A model generated the notes under the pieces. That model did no database searches. It was not told the DNA's origin and saw only the letters and a list, made by a program, of their open reading frames with translations. 64,000 bases of DNA from Paraburkholderia polaris (GTDB lineage Bacteria > Pseudomonadota > Gammaproteobacteria > Burkholderiales > Burkholderiaceae). The stretch spans positions 23,597-87,596 of the forward strand of contig NZ_JABBGJ010000047.1 of NCBI RefSeq assembly GCF_012927345.1, written 5' to 3'. The position numbers were made by a program, and so were the translations under genes. Shown in pieces: positions 27,534 through 35,179 of this stretch (positions within the stretch are counted from its first letter, which is position 1; each line of letters starts with the position of its first letter).

Positions 27534-28730
27534 TTGTATATCGATTTCCTTGCGTTCTTCTCAAACGGTTTGCTTTCCCTGTCGTGGTGGCAGACTGTAC
27601 TGGCCGTTCTGGTATTGACACACGTCACGATCATCACCGTGACGGTCTACCTCCACCGTTGTCAGGCACATCGTGCGCTTGACCTTCATCCAGTTGTTGC
27701 CCACTTCTTCCGCTTCTGGCTGTGGATGACGACAGGTATGCGCACAGGCTCGTGGGCGGCGGTTCACCGCAAACACCACGCAAGGTGCGAGACGGATGAA
27801 GATCCTCACAGTCCGCAGACCCGTGGCATCTGGAAGGTCCTGCTCGGCGGCGCTGAGCTCTATCGCATCGAAGCGCGGAACGAAGAGACGCTGCGCAAAT
27901 TCGCTTACGGCACGCCGAACGACTGGATTGAACGGAACCTCTATGCAAAGTACCCAAACCTTGGCGTCAGCCTGTTGATCGTGATCGACGTTGCGTTGTT
28001 CGGTATCGTCGGCATGTCGGTATGGGCTGTGCAGATGATCTGGATTCCGTTCTGGGCCGGCGGCGTGGTCAACGGAATCGGCCATTTCCGGGGGTATCGC
28101 AACTTCGGCACCCCAGATGCGAGCACGAATGTGATGCCAATCGGCATTCTGATCGGCGGGGAAGAGCTTCATAACAACCACCATGCCTACGCAACCTCCG
28201 CCAGGATGTCGAACAAGTGGTATGAGTTCGACATCGGCTGGATGTACATTCGAACCCTTTCGGCACTAGGTTTGGCGAACATCAGGAAAGTGGCGCCGAA
28301 GCCGCGCCTGGTCAAAGGCAAGAAGGAGCTCGACGACGACTCGTTGCAGGCCGTGCTTCGCAATCGCAATGAGGTGATGGCACGCTATGCAAGAGTAGCC
28401 GAACGTGACTACCGGCAGGAACTGGTGCGTGTGGAGCACATCGGCCGCCGTGAGAAGGCGCTTCTCATGCAAAGCGTAAGGATCTGTTATCGCGAGGAGC
28501 AGCAAGGTCTAGACATTACGCGCCAACTACGGTTGAAGGAAATCCACGACCGCAACCCGAAACTGCGTACCTACATCGAGTTGCGCGCGGCTCTGGCAGC
28601 GATCTGGGAAAGGTCCAACGCCACGCGCGAACAGTTGCTGCTTCAGCTGCAGGATTGGTGTAATCGCGCCGAACAGAGTGGCATCAGCGCGATCGAGGAA
28701 TTTTCGTTGCGCCTTCGTCGGTATGCCTGA
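27534..28730 (+). CDS. Acyl-lipid/acyl-CoA fatty acid desaturase (delta-9 type)
   Basis: This 398-residue membrane enzyme carries the three histidine boxes of the desaturase superfamily, HRCQAHR, HRKHH and HNNHH, with hydrophobic spans between. It introduces a double bond into membrane acyl chains using iron and oxygen. The C-terminal 120 residues are hydrophilic and helical (lysine/arginine-rich), longer than in minimal desaturases. The start is TTG 27534, with AAGGAAGG seven bases upstream; no better ATG is available. It may adjust membrane fluidity under stress. Confidence 0.92.
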   Translation: MYIDFLAFFSNGLLSLSWWQTVLAVLVLTHVTIITVTVYLHRCQAHRALDLHPVVAHFFRFWLWMTTGMRTGSWAAVHRKHHARCETDEDPHSPQTRGIWKVLLGGAELYRIEARNEETLRKFAYGTPNDWIERNLYAKYPNLGVSLLIVIDVALFGIVGMSVWAVQMIWIPFWAGGVVNGIGHFRGYRNFGTPDASTNVMPIGILIGGEELHNNHHAYATSARMSNKWYEFDIGWMYIRTLSALGLANIRKVAPKPRLVKGKKELDDDSLQAVLRNRNEVMARYARVAERDYRQELVRVEHIGRREKALLMQSVRICYREEQQGLDITRQLRLKEIHDRNPKLRTYIELRAALAAIWERSNATREQLLLQLQDWCNRAEQSGISAIEEFSLRLRRYA

Positions 28731-28839
28731 TGTAGGGTAACGCCGTTGCCGTCTCGAAATCGGGGGTACGGGCGAACTGCTTCGACACAATCCTGCACCG
28801 ACGACGCCGTCCTTTTGATACGACTTCGAGGAGTGGCCC

Positions 28840-29559
28840 ATGTCGAACGCACACCAGCCCAAAGACAACCACTTGCTGGCCGTGCTGGCGCCAGCGGATT
28901 GGCACCGCATAGCACATCAGCTTGCGCGGGTCGACATGCCACTAGGACAGGTTCTCTACGAATCAGGCGACCGACTCGATCATGTCTATTTCCCCTCCAC
29001 GGCCATCGTCTCGCTGCTCTATGTGATGGAGAACGGTGCGTCGGCGGAGATTGCGGTCGTCGGCAACGAAGGGCTCGTCGGAATAGCACTCTTTATGGGG
29101 GGCGAGTCCACCGCGAGCCGTGCGATAGTTCAAAGCGCCGGGCGGGCCTACCGGCTGGATGCCCAAATCCTGAAAGATGAATTCGATCGGGGAGGCCCCA
29201 TGCAGAGGCTGTTGCTGCGCTATACCCAGGCACTGATCTCACAGATGGTGCAGACCGCCGCCTGCAATCGGCATCATTCGATTGATCAGCAATTGTGCCG
29301 GTGGCTTCTGCTCAGCCTCGACCGCCTGCCGTCAAACGAACGGAGAATGACACAGGGACTGATCGCCAACATGCTTGGCGTGCGTAGATCCGGCGTAACG
29401 GAAGCTGCGCTGAAACTGCAGCGAGCCGGGCTGATCCGCTACAGTCAGGGGTATATCGAGGTGCTGGATCGCCCTGGGCTCGAAGGGCGGGTGTGCGAAT
29501 GCTACCGTGTCGTCAAACGGGAGTCTGACCGGTTGTTGCCTGATTTGGAGGCGCTATAA
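28840..29559 (+). CDS. Crp/Fnr-family transcriptional regulator (copy 2)
   Basis: This is a 239-residue paralogue of the regulator at 4460-5179; most positions are identical, including the ligand-roll segment GASAEIAVVGNEGLVGIALF and the recognition helix MLGVRRSGVTEAALKLQ. Same architecture: N-terminal cNMP-binding-like domain, C-terminal winged helix. GAGGAGTGGCCC precedes ATG 28840. It is encoded on the plus strand while copy 1 is on the minus strand, so the two form a long inverted repeat around the stress region. The effector is unknown. Confidence 0.92.
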   Translation: MSNAHQPKDNHLLAVLAPADWHRIAHQLARVDMPLGQVLYESGDRLDHVYFPSTAIVSLLYVMENGASAEIAVVGNEGLVGIALFMGGESTASRAIVQSAGRAYRLDAQILKDEFDRGGPMQRLLLRYTQALISQMVQTAACNRHHSIDQQLCRWLLLSLDRLPSNERRMTQGLIANMLGVRRSGVTEAALKLQRAGLIRYSQGYIEVLDRPGLEGRVCECYRVVKRESDRLLPDLEAL

Positions 29560-29702
29560 GCACGTTTCAGTCGTGCAGAACGCCGATTGGTCTGCGGGCG
29601 GTGCCATTGGGTGTTGCGGGTCGATGCAGGTCACTTTGATCTGCCGGTATGCGCGTGTGCAGGTGCGTCTTCACAAGCTACGCAACACGAGAAGATCACG
29701 TG

Positions 29703-30244
29703 ATGCTAATCAGAGAAATGATGAAAGAGCCGGTGCGTATTCAGTCCGCCGAAACCTTCGTCGCAGCCGCGCGCAAGCTGAAGCATGGCAATGGGGGAGC
29801 CTCCCGGTATGCCAGGACATGTGCGTTATCGCGATGATCACGGACCGGGACATCGCCATGCGAGGCCTCGCCGACGACTGGCGCGTCGATCAGGTGACCG
29901 TGTGGGAAGTGATGTCAGCCCAGATCATTCCTTGCTTTGAGGATGATTCCGTCGAATAGGCCGTTAACATCATGAGTCAAAGTCATGTGCTCGGTTTGGC
30001 GGTTCTGGACCGCGAGGACCAGCGCCTGATAGGGATCATCTCTGCAGCGGATTTAGCCGGCGCCTCCGAGGGGCGTCCCTGTGAAGTGATTTTTCATAGG
30101 ACGTTCCGTGACCACTATGGTCACGCGCGTGAGCTCCCGGTTTCCTTCCTTCAAAATGACGCTCACGCCCAGTTCGAGTATCGCGGAGATCCACGCGCAC
30201 CCATCGTTCCGAAAACTTCCAATCAGACCTCGCGAATGAAGTGA
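29703..30244 (+). pseudogene. Two-CBS-domain protein, frameshifted
   Basis: The gene starts at ATG 29703 with MLIREMMKEPVRIQSAETFV and AAARKLKHGN. A frameshift near 29795 leads to VCQDMCVIAMITDRDIAMRG and TVWEVMSAQIIPCFEDDSVE (stop at 29959), and a second shift gives AVNIMSQSHVLGLAVLDRED and QRLIGIISAADL in the third frame. Rejoined, this is a CBS pair of the kind that senses adenine nucleotides. Similarity ends near 30090; the rest of the last frame is unrelated. It is non-functional as written. Confidence 0.75.
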
Positions 30245-30374
30245 CACAATGCCCGGGAAGAACCTGAGACCACACTCCCCATGTCCGCGTCGATAAGCAT
30301 TCCGGCTTGGCGAAGGCCGTAGCGATCATGCATGGGTCGTCACGCGCGGCTTAAACCAGTTGCGCATAAATGCA

Positions 30375-30985
30375 TCAGCGACAATCTTCCTGCGCCTGCA
30401 GGCCGCCACCGCCCGCCCCAGCCGCTTCGGACCGGTATTCATCCCGGTCGTAACACTTGTGGAGCTGCATCTCGTACATGCGGTTAAGCGGAATCGCATC
30501 GTCGTACACGGGGCTACTCCTGACGGCGTCGCGTGTAAGCGTTGTTGAGATGGTGAATCCAGCGGAATCGACCTGATCGATCCATCGAGTTGACAGAAGT
30601 ACCATTTTCCCGCCCGTCCACCAGTTCCGCGTGTCGACCGTCAGGTAGCGTATAGCCCATGCATGATCGTCGAACACAAAGTCAGTAACGTGACCGATTT
30701 CGCCATCGGCGGCCTCTACTCTGACATCGGTCGGTCCGGTTCCACGCCAGTACCGTCTTCTGACCAGTATCCGTCTCTACCATAATGGTTATGGAGCGTC
30801 GCTTCATAGCGCCGGCCCAGAGGAAAGGCGTTGTCGTAAGGGGGACTGCTCTTGATCGCATCGCATGTGAGCCTGGTAGAAACGGTAGAGTCGACCCAAT
30901 CGACCAGATTGATCCATTGCGTTGCCAGCAGCACCTCCTTGCCCCCGGGCCACCAGTTCCGCGTATCGACGATCAGGTAACGGAT
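30375..30985 (-). pseudogene. PRC-barrel protein remnant, cut by an IS3-family element and frameshifted
   Basis: Minus-strand pieces match the two-barrel protein at 25952-26776. One module remnant (about 30716-30985) contains RYLIVDTRNWWPGGK, LLATQWINLVDWVDSTVSTR and YDNAFPLGRRYEATLH. The next (about 30375-30710) contains VEAADGEIGHVTDFVFDDHA and TVDTRNWWTGGKMVLL. A frameshift separates them. The upstream (5') side ends abruptly at 30985 where the IS3 terminal repeat begins. The missing first part is not on the other side of the element. Confidence 0.8.
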
Positions 30986-31021
30986 TGACCTTGCCCTCGA
31001 AAAACGTATCCGTTACTGAGA
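30986..31021 (+). repeat. IS3-family left terminal inverted repeat
   Basis: It starts TGACCTTGCCC and contains CGTATCCGTTACTGAG. It pairs with the right end with several mismatches. These are the sites the element's own transposase would bind. Confidence 0.8.
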
Positions 31022-31054
31022 GTATGTAAAACTTCAGCAACGGAGGATTTAGCA

Positions 31055-31342
31055 ATGGGTAACCCGAGGGCGCGGTACACGCTGGAATTCAAGATTGAAG
31101 CGGTGCGCATGGTGCGTAACGGCCAGAGCCAGGCGGCGACGGCGAAGATTCTGGGCATCAGTACGCAGACGCTGAATGCGTGGATCAAGGCCGACGATGC
31201 GGGCAAGCTCAATGGTGCGGGCAAACAGGTGTCAGCCGAACAGATGGAAATTGCCCGGCTGCGCGCCGAGCTGGCCCGCGTGAAGATGGAGCGCGATATC
31301 CTGGGAAAAGCGACGGCGTACTTTGCGAAGGGGTCGGTGTGA
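31055..31342 (+). CDS. IS3-family transposase OrfA (helix-turn-helix subunit)
   Basis: This 95-residue protein has an N-terminal helix-turn-helix (YTLEFKIEAVRMVRNGQSQA, ILGISTQTLNAWIKA) and a C-terminal leucine-zipper-like helix (AEQMEIARLRAELARVKMER), the standard OrfA layout. It recognises the element ends and dimerises. Its stop overlaps the GTG start of orfB by four bases (GTGA), which suggests translational coupling, not the slippery-sequence frameshift used by many IS3 elements. AACGGAGG lies upstream of ATG 31055. Confidence 0.9.
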   Translation: MGNPRARYTLEFKIEAVRMVRNGQSQAATAKILGISTQTLNAWIKADDAGKLNGAGKQVSAEQMEIARLRAELARVKMERDILGKATAYFAKGSV

Positions 31343-32023
31343 AGTACGCGTGGATCGAACGACATAGCCGGCAATGGCCGGTTTCTGTGGCCTGCCAGGC
31401 GCTGGGTGTCAGTCCCAGCGGTTATCACAACCGTAAAGCCTGTGACGTTGATTCTGAGCGACCGCGTCAGCGCATCAGCAACGACGCACTGCTGGTCCAC
31501 ATTCGCGCCGTACATGCTGAATCCAAATGCGAATACGGTTGGCCACGCGTGTGGAAAAAGCTTCTGGCTCAAGGCATCCGAGTGAGCAAGGACCGGGTTC
31601 AGCGGCTCATGAAGCTGCACGGCATCAAGGCGCGCACCAAGCGGCGATTCAAAGCCACGACCGACAGCAAGCACAATCTGCCGGTCGCGCCGAACCTGCT
31701 GCAACGTGACTTCTCGCCGGCGAAACCCGATCAGGTCTGGACGACAGACATCACCTATCTCTGGACCGACGAGGGCTGGCTGTATCTGACGGTCATCCTG
31801 GATCTGTTCAGTCGCCAGGTCGTGGGATGGTCGCTCAAGCCCCACATGCGCACGGAGCTGGTTTCTGACGCGTTGCGAATGGCGTGGTTCCGGCGTCGGC
31901 CCGAGGCCGGTCTGATCATGCATAGCGACCGTGGGAGTCAGTATTGCAGCGCCGAGTTCCAGGACCTGATCAAGAGTTATGGCATGCGCAGTTCGATGAG
32001 CCGCCGAGCAAATTGTTGGGACA

Positions 32024-32235
32024 CTCAGTCTAAGATCGCTTCTGAACGTCGGTCCGATCTGACCCGTGCTGGGATTGGCCAAACTGCCTTTGCGTTGACC
32101 TGTCGATTGGGTTCCGGCGTTCCCCGAGCGTTGCCGGGCCCAGCGTCTGTGACCTAATAGGAGCTTTGTTCTGCACCGTGAGTGTCCTGTCCTGCGATTG
32201 GGGTTGGCGATGCGTCCACTACAACGGATACATGC
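32024..32235 (+). ncRNA. Putative bridge-RNA (seekRNA) region in the IS110 left end
   Basis: In IS110-subgroup elements the non-coding left end upstream of the transposase gene makes a structured RNA whose two loops pair with donor and target DNA. This 212-base leader is in the right place and is non-coding (the open frame through it is only the tail of interrupted orfB). I did not fold it or identify the loops; the expected target is the orfB sequence around GGGACAACGCG. Confidence 0.5.
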
Positions 32236-33285
32236 ATGAAACAAAACGAAGTGATTCTCGGGGTTGACACGCATCTGGATACGCATGTCGGGGCTGTGAT
32301 CGGCGAGGCAGGCAGGCTTCTCGGAACGAGATCGGTATCGACCGACACGGCAGGGTATCTCGATCTGCTGACATGGGCGAATTCGTTCGGTCATTTGCGT
32401 CGCGCCGGAGTTGAAGGGACCGGCACCTATGGAGCGGGATTGGCCCGCGTGCTGCGCGATCATGAGATCGAGGTGCTTGAAGTCAATCGTCCCGATCGCG
32501 CGATGCGCCGATCCAAAGGGAAGTCCGATCCCACTGATGCGGAAAACGCCGCGCGTGCGGTCCTCTCCGGAAGGGCCACGGCTATTCCAAAGGAACAGTC
32601 CGGCGCCGCCGAGGCGATGCGCGCCGTCTCCGTTGCCAGGCGCAGCGCAGTCAAAGCAAAGACGCAGGCTATCAACCAGTTACGGGCTTTGCTCGTCAGT
32701 GCACCCCAGGACATCCGTGATCGCCTTCTGAAAGCGAAGACGACAGAATGCGTCGAGAGTTGTGCCCGTGTCCGCTCGTTGGGCAAAACGCTAATGCTGC
32801 AAACGCTGACGGCGACGCTTCGACTGCTGGCGAAGCGTTGGCTGACGTTGGCGGAGGAGCTCAAAGCACTAGACACCATGCTCGACAGCCTTACTACCCA
32901 GCACGCCAGGCGACTTCGCGAAAGATTCGGCGTTGGGCCGCAGACCGCTGCAGTGCTAGTTGCTGTGGCGGGTGACAATCCCGAACGCTTGAAAAGTGAA
33001 GCTGCGCTAGCGGCACTTTGCGGCACAAGTCCATTACAGGCCTCGTCCGGCAAGACGGTCCGGCATCGGTTGAACAGGGGCGGTGACAGGTCTGCAAACA
33101 ACGCCCTTTGGACCATCGCCATGGTTCGAATGCGCAGCGATCCGCGCACCCGCGCCTATGTCGAACGCCGGACGAAGGAAGGCATGTCCAACAAGGAAAT
33201 CCACCGCTGCTTGAAGCGCTATATCGTCCGAGAGTTGTACCCGCTCATTCTGGCCGATCTGGCCGATTCGACGGCTTCTGCTTGA
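32236..33285 (+). CDS. IS110-family recombinase (DEDD / serine transposase)
   Basis: From ATG 32236 the protein is 349 residues. The N-terminal RuvC-like DEDD domain shows GVDTHLDTHVGAV (D), GVEGTGTYGAGLARVL (E) and KGKSDPTDAENAARA (DD). The C-terminal Transposase_20 domain shows LRERFGVGPQTAAVLV, ALAALCGTSPLQASSGKTVR (probable catalytic serine) and NRGGDRSANNALW. The frame is complete, so this element may be active. ATG 32236 is preferred to 32182 because homology starts there. Confidence 0.92.
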   Translation: MKQNEVILGVDTHLDTHVGAVIGEAGRLLGTRSVSTDTAGYLDLLTWANSFGHLRRAGVEGTGTYGAGLARVLRDHEIEVLEVNRPDRAMRRSKGKSDPTDAENAARAVLSGRATAIPKEQSGAAEAMRAVSVARRSAVKAKTQAINQLRALLVSAPQDIRDRLLKAKTTECVESCARVRSLGKTLMLQTLTATLRLLAKRWLTLAEELKALDTMLDSLTTQHARRLRERFGVGPQTAAVLVAVAGDNPERLKSEAALAALCGTSPLQASSGKTVRHRLNRGGDRSANNALWTIAMVRMRSDPRTRAYVERRTKEGMSNKEIHRCLKRYIVRELYPLILADLADSTASA

Positions 33286-33509
33286 CATAGGAGCGTCAAC
33301 GCGCCGACCGAGAGCCTGTGGGGATCGCTGAAGCAGGCGCGCATTCACGGTCAACGCTTTGCGACGCGTCGCGAAGCAATGGACGAGGTGATCGACTGGT
33401 TGAGCTTCTACAATCATGGGCGGCTGCACTCGACGTTGAATTACGTCAGTCCGATGCAATTTGAACAAAACTGGCACGCCGCACAGAGAAAGCAAGCGGC
33501 ATAATAACG

Positions 33510-33545
33510 CTCGGTTAGCGGATACGAAATTCGCGGGCAACGTCA
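33510..33545 (-). repeat. IS3-family right terminal inverted repeat
   Basis: Its reverse complement starts TGACGTTGCCC and contains CGTATCCGCTAACCGAG, matching the left end. It lies just after the orfB stop at 33504. Confidence 0.8.
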
Positions 33546-33978
33546 CAGAGCATCAATCAGCACGTTGACGAAGCGGGTATCGAATTGTCTTGCGCAACCG
33601 TGCGGCAATTGATCGAAGCGCAGAACCGGCTCGGCATTCCGACTTCGAACATCTTTCTCGCGGGTTTTTCGCAAGGCGCGCGGGGATGACCTATTCGGCA
33701 GGACTGACGCACCCTGAGGCATTTGTCGGCTTGATCGCGTTGTCAGGTTATGTGCCGTCGCCGGGCTTAATTGACAGCCGCTTGAGCGCCGCGAGCCGTA
33801 GCACGACGAACTTTGCCGCACACGGCATATACGACGACGTGCTGCCGAGCGCGACTTTGCGATCACGCGAGGTTGCAAGGTCGACTGGAGCGCGCGTCGG
33901 ATGCTGCATTCAGTGTGCGAGGAAGACATATTGGCGCTGCGCGCCTGGCTCGGCACGCTCCTCGCAGCATCGTCCTGA
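33546..33978 (+). pseudogene. Carboxylesterase/phospholipase-type alpha/beta hydrolase, truncated and frameshifted
   Basis: Directly after the IS3 right end one frame reads ATVRQLIEAQNRLGIPTSNI and FLAGFSQG (nucleophile elbow GFSQG). A shift at about 33685 gives MTYSAGLTHPEAFVGLIALS, then AHGIYDDVLP (the usual acid-site region). A second shift gives CKVDWSARRMLHSVCEEDIL and ALRAWLGTLLA, holding the catalytic histidine. The first third of the gene is missing at the IS boundary. It belongs to the EstB/YpfH-type hydrolases and is non-functional. Confidence 0.78.
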
Positions 33979-34018
33979 AGCGTCCCGCAGAGTGTCTTTT
34001 TGTAGAGAGGCAACTCGG

Positions 34019-35089
34019 CTACGGCGGTATCGCACCGTCTGCCGACTTCCGTTGAAACTCGCGCGGCGAGACGCCGAAGCGTGCACGGAAATCCCGCGAG
34101 AAATGCGCGCCGTCTGAGAAGCCGCAATCGAGCGCGATCTGGGTGATGCTGCGCGGATTATTGAGCAACAGCCAACTGCCATATTCGAGCCGCAGCGAGC
34201 GCAGGAACGCCATCGGCGAGAGGCCAAGCGTGTCATGAAACGCGCGCTCTAGTTGCCGCCTGCCGACGCCCACATAGCGCGCAATGGCGTCGAGCGTAGG
34301 TGGATTGTCGATGCGCTGCTCGACGAAATGGGCCGCCTGACGCACGCGGATATCGGCGATATGCGTGAGATCGGCGTAGAAGTGCGCCTGCGGCAATTTG
34401 GCTGGGCGTATGCCTTGCAGCATCATATGGCGCACAACCTGCTGCGCCTTGTCCCGGCCGCAATGACGGGCGACGAGGTATAGCCCGAGATCGATCGCTG
34501 CGGTTGAGCCGGCGCACGTGATTAGATCCCCTTCATCCACGAACAGATGATCGACGACAGCAGGCGTCTGCGGAAAGCGGCCGCGAAACGCGTCGAGCAC
34601 ATTCCAGTGCACGCAGACCACCCGCTCCCCAATCAATCCCGCTTGCGCCAGCGCGAACGTGCCGGTACAGATACCTAACATCCTCACGCGGCTCGCGCTC
34701 GCTTGCCGCAGCCAATCGCCTAGCGACGGCGGCAAATACGTATTCGGATAGTCATTGCCGCCGCAGACCGCGATGTAGTCGAACTCCGCCGGGTTCTCCG
34801 GCAATCCTCCCCCGACCTCGAGCGTCACCCCCGCACTCGAGGTGCGCGGCAAGCCGTCCATGCTCATGACACGCCAGCGCGCGTGGATCTGCCGGCTGCG
34901 CCCGCCGTGATCCGCAGCGAGACGCAGCACGTCGATCAGCCCCGCGAATGCGGCGAGCGTGAATTGGTTCAGCAGAACGAAACCAATGGAAAGCTCGGGT
35001 TTACCTGTGTCCTGCATGGCCTCAGACGTATGCGTGCTGCGGGTTTCAGCGTTGGCGTTTGGCGGATTCGGCATGACGCAATTATTCAA
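34019..35089 (-). CDS. GlxA-family AraC-type transcriptional regulator (DJ-1/PfpI sensor domain)
   Basis: This 356-residue regulator has an N-terminal class I glutamine-amidotransferase-like domain (about 30-200; IAVCGGNDYPNTYLP and RMLGICTGTFALAQAGLIG) and two C-terminal AraC helix-turn-helix motifs (about 250-345; LDAIARYVGVGRRQLERAFH, ITQIALDCGFSDGAHFSRDF). Members often control carnitine, glycine-betaine, arginine or hydroxyproline use. It diverges from the ABC importer operon 91 bases away and probably activates it. The start could also be internal, at MQDTGKPEL (about residue 25). Confidence 0.92.
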   Translation of the reverse strand: MNNCVMPNPPNANAETRSTHTSEAMQDTGKPELSIGFVLLNQFTLAAFAGLIDVLRLAADHGGRSRQIHARWRVMSMDGLPRTSSAGVTLEVGGGLPENPAEFDYIAVCGGNDYPNTYLPPSLGDWLRQASASRVRMLGICTGTFALAQAGLIGERVVCVHWNVLDAFRGRFPQTPAVVDHLFVDEGDLITCAGSTAAIDLGLYLVARHCGRDKAQQVVRHMMLQGIRPAKLPQAHFYADLTHIADIRVRQAAHFVEQRIDNPPTLDAIARYVGVGRRQLERAFHDTLGLSPMAFLRSLRLEYGSWLLLNNPRSITQIALDCGFSDGAHFSRDFRARFGVSPREFQRKSADGAIPP

Positions 35090-35179
35090 TTATTTGACCG
35101 TGACTTGCAAGCTAGCGACGCCGCCCGACGCGCAAGATACAGGTATGGTGACAACCAGACAAACCTACCAGGGGACGAC

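Larger units (their letters stand above)
32024..33297 (+). mobile_element. IS110-family insertion sequence nested in IS3 orfB
   Basis: Comparison of the two halves of orfB places the insert between 32022/32023 and 33298/33299, about 1275 bases. No terminal inverted repeats and no clear target duplication are visible, as is usual for IS110 elements. There are 212 bases before the transposase start and only 12 after its stop, the asymmetry of the IS110 (not IS1111) subgroup, whose long left end encodes the bridge RNA. Confidence 0.88.
31339..33504 (+). pseudogene. IS3-family transposase OrfB (DDE integrase), interrupted by IS110
   Basis: The first part (31339 to about 32023) starts at GTG and runs to SRRANCWD, with rve-domain markers VWTTDITYLWTDEGWLYLTV (first D) and IMHSDRGSQYCSAEF (second D). 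The second part resumes at about 33298 with NAPTESLWGSLKQARIHG (catalytic E) and HGRLHSTLNYVSPMQFE, ending at TAA 33504. The IS110 insertion falls a few codons before the catalytic glutamate, so OrfB is inactive as written. Precise removal would restore TGGGACAACGCGCCG. Confidence 0.9.
30986..33545 (+). mobile_element. IS3-family insertion sequence carrying a nested IS110-family element
   Basis: The ends are imperfect terminal inverted repeats. The left begins TGACCTTGCCCTCGAA and continues with CGTATCCGTTACTGAG; the reverse complement of the right end begins TGACGTTGCCCGCGAA and continues with CGTATCCGCTAACCGAG. Removing the nested element leaves about 1285 bases, a normal IS3-family length. 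orfA and orfB are in the usual order. The bases bordering the element (GGAT on the left, CAGA on the right) are not a target duplication, and the flanks belong to different genes, so an adjacent deletion or recombination followed insertion. Confidence 0.9.

Noticed and set aside
27346..27618. Separate small membrane gene upstream of the desaturase
   Set aside because: Only the first 20 residues look like a membrane span; no ribosome site and the rest is the desaturase in another frame.
27561..28184. 207-residue minus-strand frame
   Set aside because: Antisense to the desaturase, which has all three histidine boxes.
29560..29600. Terminator GCACG-TTTCAGT-CGTGC after Crp/Fnr copy 2
   Set aside because: A five-base stem with no U-tract is too weak to call.
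31300..31342. Programmed frameshift linking IS3 orfA and orfB
   Set aside because: No slippery A-run near the overlap; the GTGA overlap suits translational coupling.
30982..33549. Target-site duplication of the IS3-family element
   Set aside because: Left flank GGAT and right flank CAGA do not match.
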